A DNA stretch of 64,000 bases from a virus, in IMG/VR virus record IMGVR_UViG_3300047462_000385, positions 1-64,000 of that record. One strand, written 5' to 3'. Shown one piece after another: positions 7,429-15,007 of the stretch. The notes under the pieces are model-generated. The model was not told the origin of the DNA and did not search any database. It saw nothing but the letters and a program-made list of their open reading frames with translations. A program made the translations under genes and the position numbers. Numbering within the stretch: the stretch's first letter is position 1; the number at the start of each line of letters is the position of its first letter.

Positions 7429-7641
7429 ATGAAAAAGATTATAATTCTCTGTGGAATATTATTAGCTTGCGAAAAACCTTATTCTGAAAAAGAAAAAGTA
7501 GGGATGCGTCAAGACTATGTAGACCGGAATGTGACATCATTAAGATTTGTAATATATTTCAAAGACAGCAAAACATAGATTTGTTTTGCTGGAAGTAATT
7601 TGAATCAGTATGCGGCAACTCCAAAGAAAGTAGTAAGATGA
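7429..7641 (+). CDS. small lipoprotein with in-frame TAG
   Basis: 70 codons including one internal TAG at 7576-7578. The N-terminus is a lipoprotein signal (MKKIIILCGILLAC, Cys14). The 20 codons after TAG still match the upstream paralogue: YYKDSNTHLCFA there, YFKDSKT-TAG-ICFAG here, with TAG standing at the His. The extended frame ends in TGA at 7639-7641, forming ATGA with the next gene, the coupling used throughout this operon. This argues that translation passes the TAG; a CUA-anticodon tRNA lies at 20602. Alternative: a nonsense mutation. Confidence 0.65.
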
Positions 7642-8561
7642 AACGATATTTGGCATTGATAGTTATTTTGGTTTTTATTGGTTGTGCTTATGGTGTCGCA
7701 GATGAATCGGAAGGCGGCTCGCCAGATGCATCTTCCGATGTAGCCGATGAACCTACTTTGCCAGATGCTTCCTTACCACATATGGATGCAAGCGTTTCAT
7801 ATGGTGGGTTTGATTTGGGAGGAACAGAGCCCACACCAATTCAATATCATGGTGGTAGAGTAATGACTAACCCAGTCCATGTATATCTCATTTGGTATGG
7901 TAACTGGCAAAACAGACGCACTGTCCCAATCATCGAAGATTTAATTACTGACATAGGATCTAGTGATTGGTTTAAGATCAATACCACTTATTATGAACTA
8001 CCACCAAGTGATGCTGGTACTGAGTCGGGAATCATCTTCCATTTTGATGCTGGGAACGTTACCACAGATGGTGGAGTTGTTTTGGATTCAGGCACTTATG
8101 ATGCCAGTGACGATGCTGCCCTTGACAGCGGTCTTCCGAAGACTTATGTTATTAGTCAGGTATCACTGGCTCAAGAAGTCTTTATCGGTTATACTCACGG
8201 TTATACATTAGTTGATAACGATATCAGAGATATCGTTAAAGAGCAAATTACTAATAATCAGTTACCTTCAGATGAAAACGGTATTTATTTTGTTTTAACT
8301 GATGAATATGTATCTGAAGTTGGTGGAATGGGTGGATTTTGTACAGCCTATTGTGGCTGGCATGATTATGCCAAAATCAATGGTGCTGATATCAAATACA
8401 GTTTCATTGGGGATACCGAGCGCTGTCCAGCTGATTGTTCTACCAAAGCAGAATACATTAGCTTAGGCTACAATAGTTCTCCAAATGGGGACTGGAGTGC
8501 AGATGGAATGTTTGGTATCACATTAAGAAATAATCTTCAAGCGGAAGGTGTTCTTAATTGA
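7638..8561 (+). CDS. EXORDIUM-like lipoprotein
   Basis: 307 aa. Lipoprotein signal ending in FIGC (Cys15), then a low-complexity Asp/Ala/Ser/Pro linker (~20-55), then a domain with PVHVYLIWYGNW and INTTYYE, typical of phosphate-induced/EXORDIUM-like proteins of plants and some bacteria. The C-terminus is shorter than in relatives. Likely exported and anchored; role in phage unknown. Overlaps the convergent HNH gene by 25 bp. Confidence 0.7.
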   Translation: MKRYLALIVILVFIGCAYGVADESEGGSPDASSDVADEPTLPDASLPHMDASVSYGGFDLGGTEPTPIQYHGGRVMTNPVHVYLIWYGNWQNRRTVPIIEDLITDIGSSDWFKINTTYYELPPSDAGTESGIIFHFDAGNVTTDGGVVLDSGTYDASDDAALDSGLPKTYVISQVSLAQEVFIGYTHGYTLVDNDIRDIVKEQITNNQLPSDENGIYFVLTDEYVSEVGGMGGFCTAYCGWHDYAKINGADIKYSFIGDTERCPADCSTKAEYISLGYNSSPNGDWSADGMFGITLRNNLQAEGVLN

Positions 8562-9049
8562 ATATCTTCCACCCAATGCTCTATTGCATGACAAATAGCA
8601 CACAACACTTCTAAATTAGATAGTGAATTATTGTCACGGTTTCTATCTTTATGATGAATAACAATAGCAGCTATGTGCTCATCATATCCACAACGTTCAC
8701 ATTTCGGTGGTTTGTTGTGAAGAGCCTTGTCCATATAATGTGTGATTCTAGTTTTGTAATGTGGAAGTTGCATTCCAACTACCCCACCAATCTGTTGCGC
8801 CAAATCTTTATGTTTTCGACAGCAAAAATATAAACCGCTTTTGGAGCGAGATTTTTGTGTAGTGTTTAGATAGAATTTTGTTTGACAATAAGCGCACTCC
8901 ACATTAGGTTCTGGTTTAGTTTCTTGTGCTCTATTATAAATGCTAGAGCAACTTTGGCTACAAAATTTGGCAAAGCCGCGCTTGACATCTTGTGAGCGAG
9001 CCTTAAATTCTTGTTGACAATGTAAGCAATTTCTTGTAATAGTTGACAT
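8537..9049 (-). CDS. HNH homing endonuclease
   Basis: 170 aa from the ATG at 9049, preceded by ACGAGG. Two zinc knuckles (CLHC...CSQSC; CAYC...CRKH) precede a C-terminal HNH core: CERCGYDEH, then IHHKDRNRDNN and CAICH. Domain order matches the HNH proteins at 31720-32202 and 18454-18939, a paralogous family. Sits between an operon end and tRNA-Ala. Confidence 0.9.
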   Translation of the reverse strand: MSTITRNCLHCQQEFKARSQDVKRGFAKFCSQSCSSIYNRAQETKPEPNVECAYCQTKFYLNTTQKSRSKSGLYFCCRKHKDLAQQIGGVVGMQLPHYKTRITHYMDKALHNKPPKCERCGYDEHIAAIVIHHKDRNRDNNSLSNLEVLCAICHAIEHWVEDIQLRTPSA

Positions 9050-9127
9050 ATGTACCTCGTTGATTTTGCGCAAACGTTTTGCATTACATGCAAATCTATG
9101 CATAGCGAGATATATAGATTGTGTTAT

Positions 9128-9201
9128 GGGCTTGTGGGTAAATGGTATACTTTTTCGCTTGCACCGAAAAGTTGAGAGTTCGATTCTCTCCGGGTCCACC
9201 A
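9128..9201 (+). tRNA. tRNA-Ala(UGC)
   Basis: Acceptor GGGCTTG/CGGGTCC with the G3-U70 alanine identity pair; anticodon arm TTTCG-CTTGCAC-CGAAA (UGC); T-arm GAGAG-TTCGATT-CTCTC; A73; CCA 9199-9201. Confidence 0.93.
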
Positions 9202-9205
9202 AATT

Positions 9206-9376
9206 ATGACGAGAAAATTCGATCGTAAAGAAAAAGAAAGAAACGATTACATTCAAGAACATGCAGCTAAAAGAACATATTCAGCTGAGTTGAATGCGTT
9301 AAGAGAAGAAAATGAAAAGCTACAAGCAAAGGTAGCTAAGTTAGAGAAGAAGATAAAAGATTTGAAATCTAAATAA
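9206..9376 (+). CDS. small coiled-coil protein
   Basis: 56 aa. Highly charged; the second half is a clear leucine-heptad coiled coil (LREENEKLQAKVAKLEKK). ATG 4 nt after the CCA of tRNA-Ala, with no Shine-Dalgarno. Function unknown. Confidence 0.55.
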   Translation: MTRKFDRKEKERNDYIQEHAAKRTYSAELNALREENEKLQAKVAKLEKKIKDLKSK

Positions 9377-9397
9377 ATTCAAAGGTTAATTCTTTTG

Positions 9398-9530
9398 AGG
9401 TTATCAATAGCTCACTGGCTGATTAGAGAAATGAAAGAACGTTCAGTTTCTCACATTAATCAGCGTCAGATTGAGCACAACTTTGGTCCCTACACGGACC
9501 TAGTGAGTCCTGGAACACCGACTCAATAGA
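9398..9530 (+). ncRNA. candidate structured RNA
   Basis: Gene-free stretch upstream of tRNA-Ala(GGC). Nested perfect helices: GCTCA/TGAGC (9410-9476) enclosing CTGATTA/TAATCAG (9419-9463) and GAGAAA/TTTCTC (9426-9452), then hairpins GGTCC/GGACC (9485-9500) and GAGTC/GACTC (9505-9524). The three stacked helices of the first domain are unlikely in plain spacer. No known family recognised. Confidence 0.5.
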
Positions 9531-9552
9531 AAAATAAACTGTTCCTAGTTAT

Positions 9553-9626
9553 GGGTTCCTAGTTAAATGGGATAACTTTTGGCTGGCAGTCAAAAATTCA
9601 GGGTTCGATTCCCTGGGGATCCACCA
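9553..9626 (+). tRNA. tRNA-Ala(GGC)
   Basis: Acceptor GGGTTCC/GGGATCC with G3-U70; anticodon arm TTTGG-CTGGCAG-TCAAA (GGC); T-loop TTCGATT; A73; CCA. Confidence 0.88.
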
Positions 9627-9641
9627 AGTAAGTTTTGTTAT

Positions 9642-9717
9642 TGAGGAATAGACCAATTGGTAGGTCCCCTGACTTTGATTCAGGTCGGTGTAGGTTCGAA
9701 CCCTACTTCCTCATCCA
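9642..9717 (+). tRNA. tRNA-Gln(UUG)
   Basis: Acceptor TGAGGAA/TTCCTCA, anticodon arm CCTGA-CTTTGAT-TCAGG (UUG), T-arm GTAGG-TTCGAAC-CCTAC, discriminator U, CCA 9715-9717. Confidence 0.93.
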
Positions 9718-9722
9718 GTTAT

Positions 9723-9796
9723 TCGGGAATCGTCTAATGGCAAGACAGTGGTCTCTGAATCCACGAATAGGAGTTCGATTCTCTTTTCCCGAACCA
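9723..9796 (+). tRNA. tRNA-Gln(CUG)
   Basis: Acceptor TCGGGAA/TTCCCGA, anticodon arm GTGGT-CTCTGAA-TCCAC (CUG) with the same U31-U39 mismatch seen in the second Gln(CUG) gene at 37613, CCA 9794-9796. Confidence 0.92.
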
Positions 9797-9811
9797 GTTA
9801 CGAAAATATAT

Positions 9812-9915
9812 GCAGATGGGTGAAACGGTTCCACGCTAGGTTCAAGGTGAGAGCATCATGCTCATACCACGGATACCCTAGAGACATCGGGTTCAACTCC
9901 CGCTATCTGCTACCA
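9812..9915 (+). tRNA. anomalous tRNA, Met/Ile(CAU) or Leu(CAA) with insertion
   Basis: 104 nt. Acceptor GCAGATG/TATCTGC and T-loop TTCAACT are clear, and the 3' end reads U-A-CCA. Between them are two possible D-arms (GTG...CAC 9820-9834; GTTC-AAGGTGA-GAGC 9840-9854) and a helix CTAGG/CCTAG (9836-9840, 9877-9881). Reading 1: anticodon arm TCATG-CTCATAC-CACGG gives CAU with an extra 5' hairpin. Reading 2: CTAGG/CCTAG is the anticodon stem, anticodon CAA, with ~29 nt inserted in the loop. I cannot choose. Confidence 0.55.
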
Positions 9916-9936
9916 ATTTGAAGTTATTAAATTGTC

Positions 9937-10113
9937 ATGAAGATCAAGCGCAGCACCTTAAAAAAAGCTAAGCCTGAGAATCTACTACGTCTGGCAAAGT
10001 ATCTTAAACTTAGAACCGATGGCATGAGTCATCGAAATGTTTCTAAGCTAATCTACTGGCTTCTTACCCGCCGCGAAAAACGTGAGCGAGGGCTTACTTG
10101 GGCTCCATATTAA
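9937..10113 (+). CDS. small basic protein
   Basis: 58 aa, strongly basic (many K and R), helical, ending GLTWAPY. Could bind nucleic acid; not recognised. ATG at 9937 after tRNA; no strong Shine-Dalgarno. Confidence 0.5.
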   Translation: MKIKRSTLKKAKPENLLRLAKYLKLRTDGMSHRNVSKLIYWLLTRREKRERGLTWAPY

Positions 10114-10129
10114 TTGATATATTTAATAT

Positions 10130-10549
10130 GTGGATCCAATAGCAAAGAAAATACTCAATTCTCTTAAATGTCCAATTTGTGGCGGGCAAATTGATTTATT
10201 AACTTATAAAAAGCCTATTAGTAGCAAAGGCAATAATTTTGGCTGTGTAGTGGATCAAATGCACTACGCTATCTTTTTTGTTCACTGGGAAGCTCCCATT
10301 CGTATCGAAAAAGAAACCGTGATGCTATATGAGGGAACCAAGCTTTATGAAGTAAAGCAAGAGCATTACTTCCTAGGACGCCCAGTTCCTTGCACTGATA
10401 TCTACATCAAGCCAGTAGATTTAGAGAATAGAGTGTTGGATAATATCAAGCCTAAACACTTTCACTTTAATAAACTTTTGTTTGATTTTACTAAAACTAA
10501 TCGAGAAAAACTACTTAATAGAATTAAGACTATATTAGTCTTTCAATAA
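10130..10549 (+). CDS. unknown protein with CPICGG zinc knuckle
   Basis: 139 aa, GTG start at 10130. CPICGG near residues 14-19 suggests half a zinc ribbon; the rest is beta-rich with conserved-looking tyrosines and ends in a basic helix. Not recognised. Confidence 0.6.
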   Translation: MDPIAKKILNSLKCPICGGQIDLLTYKKPISSKGNNFGCVVDQMHYAIFFVHWEAPIRIEKETVMLYEGTKLYEVKQEHYFLGRPVPCTDIYIKPVDLENRVLDNIKPKHFHFNKLLFDFTKTNREKLLNRIKTILVFQ

Positions 10550-10572
10550 TTTGTCTCTTTACGGAGAATGAA

Positions 10573-11478
10573 ATGTCTACTAAAAATCTAGCTAAGACCG
10601 TTATCGAGGGCGGTCGTTATGGCGGCAACAAATACGACCGTAGAAAATCCTCTCAAGAAGAACGTGTCCGCGCCAAAGAGTTTTGCAAAAAGGCAAAGCT
10701 TGATCCAGAGGTTGCAGAAGAAGAGGTAATGGAAGAACGTCAACCAGTTTACAAGGGCTTTACCGATAAACTGGCTCCAATGTATCGCTGGCTTGACTCT
10801 CAAGCAGGTCGTCCTTGGAGTGATGTTCGTTCCGAGGTTTTCCAAAACTTCGATACTCGTACTACCGCTGGTCGTCATATTACCTTCGATCATCTTCTTC
10901 GTTCCGTCGTCGAGACCGAAAGCGGCTTTGATGATCGCGGCTACATCGCAGATCCCAATATCCCAAAAGAAAGTAGCAACAATCGTATTTGGTGGGCATA
11001 TTCCGATTACTATGTTGATTAACAAGGTATTTTTCAAAAAGCTGGTAACCGTCGCCGTCGTAATCGCGGTCCTCGTGCTTGTACCGAAGAAGAGTATATG
11101 GCTGCCGGTAAATGGTTAGATGGTCGCATGATTATGCAAGATGCCGGGAAGCTTCACTGGGTTTCCGCCAACGATGGTATCTGGATGGCTTCCTGGTTCG
11201 ATCCAGAATATCCTCCTCCACCATATTCTTATGCAAAGCTTGCTTACTATCTACGTGACAATGGTCATCACGAAGAGAAGCGCCAGATGCTTCCTCTCTT
11301 CCCAGGTGGTACTGGTTATACTATGACCCTTCAAATCCACAGCGATTTCTGGAACAAAGTGGATCATCCTTTCTCTTTCCGTCAACGTGGTGAATTAACC
11401 GATGACGAAGCTTACTTCTTTAAATCTATGCCTCAACGAATCCGCGACGATATTCTTGCTTATACCAAAAATAGATAA
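10573..11478 (+). pseudogene. unknown conserved protein split by in-frame TAA
   Basis: One continuous frame of 302 codons from ATG 10573 (RBS ACGGAG) to TAA 11478, interrupted only by TAA at 11020-11022. Codon use and protein character continue unchanged across it: WWAYSDYYVD before, QGIFQKAGNRRRRNRGPR after. The N-terminal part has RTTAGRHITFDHLLRS, seen in uncharacterised bacterial proteins. Either a nonsense mutation or sequence error, or readthrough; the CUA suppressor tRNA would not read UAA. A second start at ATG 11098 could yield the C-terminal piece alone. Confidence 0.6.
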
Positions 11479-11502
11479 TGCGTATATTCTATCATATAAA
11501 TT

Positions 11503-12033
11503 ATGGAAAATTTCAAAGTCCATGGACCATATAAAAGAAGAGACGGCAGGCAAATCGTTATTATCATTGAGAATAATGGTAAACGTAGAACTGTATCTTA
11601 TCCAAAATGGTTAATGGAAATACAATTGGGCAGGCAGCTTGACCCAAATCTAGAGACTGTGGATCACATTGATAGTGATTTTAATAACAACGAATTAAGT
11701 AATCTTAGGATTATGCCAAGGAATGAGCATTCGACAGAAGATACTCGACGTGTTAAACCAGTAAAGTTTATTTGTGCTTGGTGCGACAAAGAATTTGAAC
11801 GTAGTCCTCGTCTAATCAGAGATAAGGCTCGTAAGAACAAAGCTGGTCCATTCTGTTCTAGGAATTGTGCTGGCAAGTATAGTAGACAGCTGCAACTCAA
11901 ACTAATTGATAAGTTTGATTCGCAGAAGGCAGTAGATAGTGAATACTACAAAAAGAAGTATGTAGCAGCATCTGCTCCAGTGATCAGTATTGATTACTTC
12001 ATCGACTATATGTGTGACGTTTGGGATGAGTAA
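11503..12033 (+). CDS. HNH homing endonuclease
   Basis: 176 aa. N-terminal half holds the HNH core: VDHIDSDFNNNELSNLRIM (~53-71), the group that binds metal and cuts DNA, followed by a Cys4 zinc knuckle (CAWC...CSRNC). ATG 11503, 25 nt after the previous gene. It is the same zinc-knuckle/HNH family as other copies in the window, here with the HNH part first. Confidence 0.88.
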   Translation: MENFKVHGPYKRRDGRQIVIIIENNGKRRTVSYPKWLMEIQLGRQLDPNLETVDHIDSDFNNNELSNLRIMPRNEHSTEDTRRVKPVKFICAWCDKEFERSPRLIRDKARKNKAGPFCSRNCAGKYSRQLQLKLIDKFDSQKAVDSEYYKKKYVAASAPVISIDYFIDYMCDVWDE

Positions 12034-12051
12034 TTTAAAAATTAATACCGC

Positions 12052-12079
12052 TTGACCCGAGCCCGGGGGTGGTTATATT
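12052..12079 (+). promoter_or_regulatory. sigma70-type promoter
   Basis: TTGACC (12052-12057), 16-nt spacer, TATATT (12074-12079). Followed by the small membrane gene at 12108 with RBS GAGG. Confidence 0.75.
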
Positions 12080-12107
12080 GGCTGCACACGATTCTGTGAG
12101 GTATTCA

Positions 12108-12254
12108 ATGTTAACTATTCTAACGGTGCTTGGTATTGTGGTAGGATTAATCGCTTTACCGATTCTAATCAATTTAGATTACGGTGGAAGTGTATGGAAT
12201 ACATTCGACTTTGATCTGACTCAAAGTGAAAAATCTAAACCATCTAACAAGTAA
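12108..12254 (+). CDS. small single-pass membrane protein
   Basis: 48 aa. One hydrophobic helix (residues ~2-22) then a soluble tail. Start chosen at ATG 12108 because the -10 box ends at 12079 and TGTGAGG lies just upstream. Function unknown; cotranscribed with the next gene, 13 nt away. Confidence 0.65.
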   Translation: MLTILTVLGIVVGLIALPILINLDYGGSVWNTFDFDLTQSEKSKPSNK

Positions 12255-12267
12255 AAGGAAAATAAGT

Positions 12268-12774
12268 ATGTCTAATATGACTATTGCGCAAGCGCTTCGT
12301 AGAATTAAGAAACTCAAGGGACAGATTGCTGAACATCAGCAACGCGCCCAATTTGGTGTCTCTTATGATGCCTCCAAGAAACCAGCCTTCCCATTTAAGG
12401 AAGCAGTGACTGCCATGTTTGCCATTCAAGACGAAATGGTGCAGTTAGAATCTCGCGTGGCAATCGCCAATGCGAGCGCAACCGTTAAAGACGGCAGCGT
12501 TGAAATGCCAATGGCTCTTGCCATTCGTACCCTTCAAGAGTTGAAGGGACGCATTGCATTCCTTAAGGGATTGCATTTGCGCAGTGAGACGGTGAAAGAG
12601 CGTCTGACCGAGTGGGATAACATAGAGATGAAAAACATCTCGCGTGTAACCGAAACGACTTTCGTTTCGGATCTCACCGAGCAAGATCGTGACTCTCAAG
12701 TCAAGAGCTTGCAAGATCGTTTTGAGGCGTTAAATAACGCAGTCGAAGACGCAAATCACGCCGTAACGGTGTGA
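12268..12774 (+). CDS. unknown helical protein, 168 aa
   Basis: Helical, coiled-coil-like protein with two related segments (ALRRIKKLKGQIAEH near the start, AIRTLQELKGRIAFLKG in the middle), hinting at an internal repeat. ATG 12268 after AAGGAAAATA. No cysteines, no membrane segment. Immediately upstream of the RNA region holding RNase P RNA. Confidence 0.7.
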   Translation: MSNMTIAQALRRIKKLKGQIAEHQQRAQFGVSYDASKKPAFPFKEAVTAMFAIQDEMVQLESRVAIANASATVKDGSVEMPMALAIRTLQELKGRIAFLKGLHLRSETVKERLTEWDNIEMKNISRVTETTFVSDLTEQDRDSQVKSLQDRFEALNNAVEDANHAVTV

Positions 12775-12782
12775 AAAGATTT

Positions 12783-13070
12783 GCCCGTAAGGGCGCAGGA
12801 TTAGGGTACGCAAAACGTACTGTAAGCGACTGGAACCCCTCTCTCATAGGATAATGCCCTCGGGCATTCATTGAGTACAAATGGCTGCTCCTGATAAGAG
12901 CAAAACTCGCTTTCGATATCGATACTCTCCCCAGCGATCTTTAAGCTGGTTAGCAGTTAGCCTTTATAGCATCGTCAGCAGTAAGCTCTGAGCCATTAGC
13001 CATCAAGACTAAGCAGGAAGCATTTGTAAACCAGCTCCTTCGGGAAATTTTTCGTACCCTATATTTTTAT
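12783..13070 (+). ncRNA. hairpin-rich non-coding stretch before rnpB
   Basis: About 290 nt with no convincing ORF. Perfect hairpins: GCCC-GTAA-GGGC (12783-12794), GTACG-CAAAA-CGTAC (12806-12820), AATGCCC-TC-GGGCATT (12853-12868), and CCAGC/GCTGG (12931-12949). Could be the structured 3' UTR of the upstream gene, a separate ncRNA, or a 5' extension of the RNase P transcript. No family recognised. Confidence 0.45.
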
Positions 13071-13077
13071 AAAGTTT

Positions 13078-13405
13078 GAGAGTGGATTGGACAATCGCGA
13101 TTATATCGAGGAAAGTCGGAGCAGTTAGAGCAACTTGCCAGGTAACGCCTGGACACCGTGAGGTGGTGGAAAGTGCAACAGAAAATATACCGCCCGTAAG
13201 GGTAAGGGTGAAAAGGTGAGGTAAAAGCTTACCGCATATTTGGTAACAAGTATGGCATTGCAAACCCCAAGTGCTGCAAGCCTAATAGAGAGTGACACGC
13301 TCGGTCAATACTCTCTGGTTGGTGCTAGAATGATTGGGTGACCAATCATCAAGATTAATGATTGTCTCGTTTTATAGACAGGACTCCGCTTATAGATCCA
13401 CTCTC
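13078..13405 (+). ncRNA. rnpB: RNase P RNA (bacterial type)
   Basis: Catalytic RNA that removes the 5' leader of pre-tRNAs. P1 is a perfect 10-bp helix between GAGAGTGGAT (13078-13087) and ATCCACTCTC (13396-13405). Core landmarks occur in the right order: GAGGAAAGTC (13108-13117), GCCAGGTAACGCCTGG, GTGCAACAGAAAATATACCG, AGGGTGAAAAGGTG, GCAAACCCCAA, and ACAGGACTCCGCTTATAGA at the 3' end. At ~328 nt it is slightly short of typical type A. It is followed by a T-rich run. With the many tRNA genes here, it could process phage pre-tRNAs together with the host (or an unseen phage) RNase P protein. Confidence 0.95.
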
Positions 13406-13431
13406 ATTTTTTATTTGGAGAACATGACATT

Positions 13432-13941
13432 ATGAAAATTATTCCCATTAAACCAATCACACCAGAATTAGTTAAAGAAGCAGAAGATTTAGCTTCTAAG
13501 GCGGGTCGATTAGAAGAACGAATTATTGAGCGCATTCACTATATAATGGTATCAATATTTAAAACCTTCAATAAAAAAGAAGCCTACTGGTATTTTTATG
13601 GAGCTGAAGAAGGTGATGTTGGAGACCTTTGGAAACATTATAATAAAGATGATATTAATGTGGTGGTAATTAATGCTGTTGGTGGTGACAAGATGATAAT
13701 CCTTCTCAAAGATGGAAGTGAATGGGGATTTGAAGATAGTATTCCAACACGATGGTTATTTGAAGACTTCGAAGAAGAGTTGTCTGAAGGAAAGAAAAAG
13801 TTTAAGGAAAAAGAAGAATCCAGGAAACTTGCTGAACAAGAAAAGCGGCGTCAGAAAAAAGACACTGATGTTGCTATCGCAAAAGTTGCCAAGGCAAAAC
13901 TTTCCAAAAAAGAGCTGGCGGCACTTAAAAGGACTCTATGA
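13432..13941 (+). CDS. unknown protein with basic coiled-coil tail
   Basis: 169 aa, not recognised. Globular alpha/beta body (~1-115), then a long K/E-rich helix ending in KLSKKELAALKRTL. ATG 13432 after TTGGAGAACATG. ATGA overlap with the RNA ligase gene that follows, so coexpressed with it. Confidence 0.7.
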   Translation: MKIIPIKPITPELVKEAEDLASKAGRLEERIIERIHYIMVSIFKTFNKKEAYWYFYGAEEGDVGDLWKHYNKDDINVVVINAVGGDKMIILLKDGSEWGFEDSIPTRWLFEDFEEELSEGKKKFKEKEESRKLAEQEKRRQKKDTDVAIAKVAKAKLSKKELAALKRTL

Positions 13942-14552
13942 AAATAGATCTCATCTATCCAAAAATTCCAGAGAACTCTGATAAATTTCATGGCAAATGC
14001 ATTGCCTTTGAAAAGTATGATGGGACCAATCTACATTGGAAATGGGACCCTAATATGGGATGGTCTCACTTTGGAACTAGACGCACTCAGTTTACCCTGG
14101 ATAGAATTGGTATCGCCTCCTTCTCAAAAGAACATTCAGAGCTAGCATCGGCACCATATATTTTTAACGAAGCATTGCGCGATCAACTAACAATGTTTTT
14201 TTGCATAAATAGTGCGTTGCATCTACATAACATTATAGTTTTTACAGAATTCTATGGTCCTAACTCTTTTTCGGGCGGACATGTCGCACAAGATGATCAT
14301 AAGCTTGTTATGATCGATGTTATGATAAATGGCAGGTTGATGCCTCCCGAACAACTTATTCAAGACTTTTCCCAATTCGAAATTGCTAAGGTTATTTATA
14401 AAGGAAAATATTCCGGGCAGTTTGCCGAGGATGTTCGCAAGGGTAAGTATGATGTTAATGAGGGCGTGGTCGTCAAAGGCGTCGTAGATAATGAAGTTTT
14501 CATGACCAAGGTTAAAACTAAGGAATATCTAAAAAGATTACAGAAAAGGTAA
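13938..14552 (+). CDS. RNA ligase (nucleotidyltransferase fold)
   Basis: 204 aa. Motif I KYDGTN (~29-34) carries the AMP-accepting lysine; motif III-like FTEFYGPNSF (~102-111); motif IV EGVVVKG (~175-181); motif V KVKTKEYL. This set marks the small RNA ligase family that seals nicks, often in cut tRNAs. Same family as 40906-41523 but divergent. It would act in the cytoplasm on cleaved tRNA; substrate not shown by sequence. Confidence 0.85.
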   Translation: MKIDLIYPKIPENSDKFHGKCIAFEKYDGTNLHWKWDPNMGWSHFGTRRTQFTLDRIGIASFSKEHSELASAPYIFNEALRDQLTMFFCINSALHLHNIIVFTEFYGPNSFSGGHVAQDDHKLVMIDVMINGRLMPPEQLIQDFSQFEIAKVIYKGKYSGQFAEDVRKGKYDVNEGVVVKGVVDNEVFMTKVKTKEYLKRLQKR

Positions 14553-14570
14553 TTTTTTAAATTCAAGATA

Positions 14571-14625
14571 TTGACAATCAAAAGTAAATGCTTATAGTAG
14601 TGGCATATACAGGGAACCTTCCCTG
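14571..14625 (+). promoter_or_regulatory. strong promoter plus 5'-end hairpin
   Basis: TTGACA (14571-14576), 16-nt spacer, TATAGT (14593-14598). A perfect hairpin CAGGGAA-CC-TTCCCTG (14610-14625) lies at or just after the expected start of transcription; such 5' hairpins can protect mRNAs from decay. RBS TAGGAG then the gene at 14646. Confidence 0.8.
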
Positions 14626-14645
14626 CAAATTATAGGAGATTTACA

Positions 14646-14963
14646 ATGAGCACAAATACAGATGTTCAAGAACAATTGGCAAGCATTCAGCCCATTCTTG
14701 AAGCCGCACATACGGTTATCGATTCGATGAAGCTTGGTGAGCGCAAACAAATCAAGACTTTGGCACAAGAAGTCGGAGCAAAGCTTGGCAAGGAAGCCAA
14801 GGATGTGCTAGGTTTTGTCAATCATTTCGCCCACAATACCAAGATTGCTTATGTAACTCGTGGTAAGAATGGTGGAATCATCAAAGGTGTCAAGCCTGTC
14901 AAGACCCCAAAGGTCAGCAAGAAAGATAAGGCTGCTGATACTTTTACGACTCCAACTGTCTAA
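14646..14963 (+). CDS. unknown small basic protein
   Basis: 105 aa, not recognised. Helical N-terminal ~60 residues, then a lysine-rich tail (KPVKTPKVSKKDK). Strong own promoter and RBS suggest high expression, perhaps a nucleic-acid-binding structural protein (inference). Confidence 0.7.
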   Translation: MSTNTDVQEQLASIQPILEAAHTVIDSMKLGERKQIKTLAQEVGAKLGKEAKDVLGFVNHFAHNTKIAYVTRGKNGGIIKGVKPVKTPKVSKKDKAADTFTTPTV

Positions 14964-15007
14964 TAATCCTGCATCTAGATTAGATATAGTCTAGTTGCGA
15001 GGTTTGT

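Noticed and set aside
10588-11037. 149-codon antisense ORF
   Set aside because: It mirrors the coding frame of the plus-strand gene, has no RBS and no protein features; a shadow of biased codon use.
12445-12714. Antisense ORF within 12268-12774
   Set aside because: Shadow of the coiled-coil gene; no start signal and no domain.
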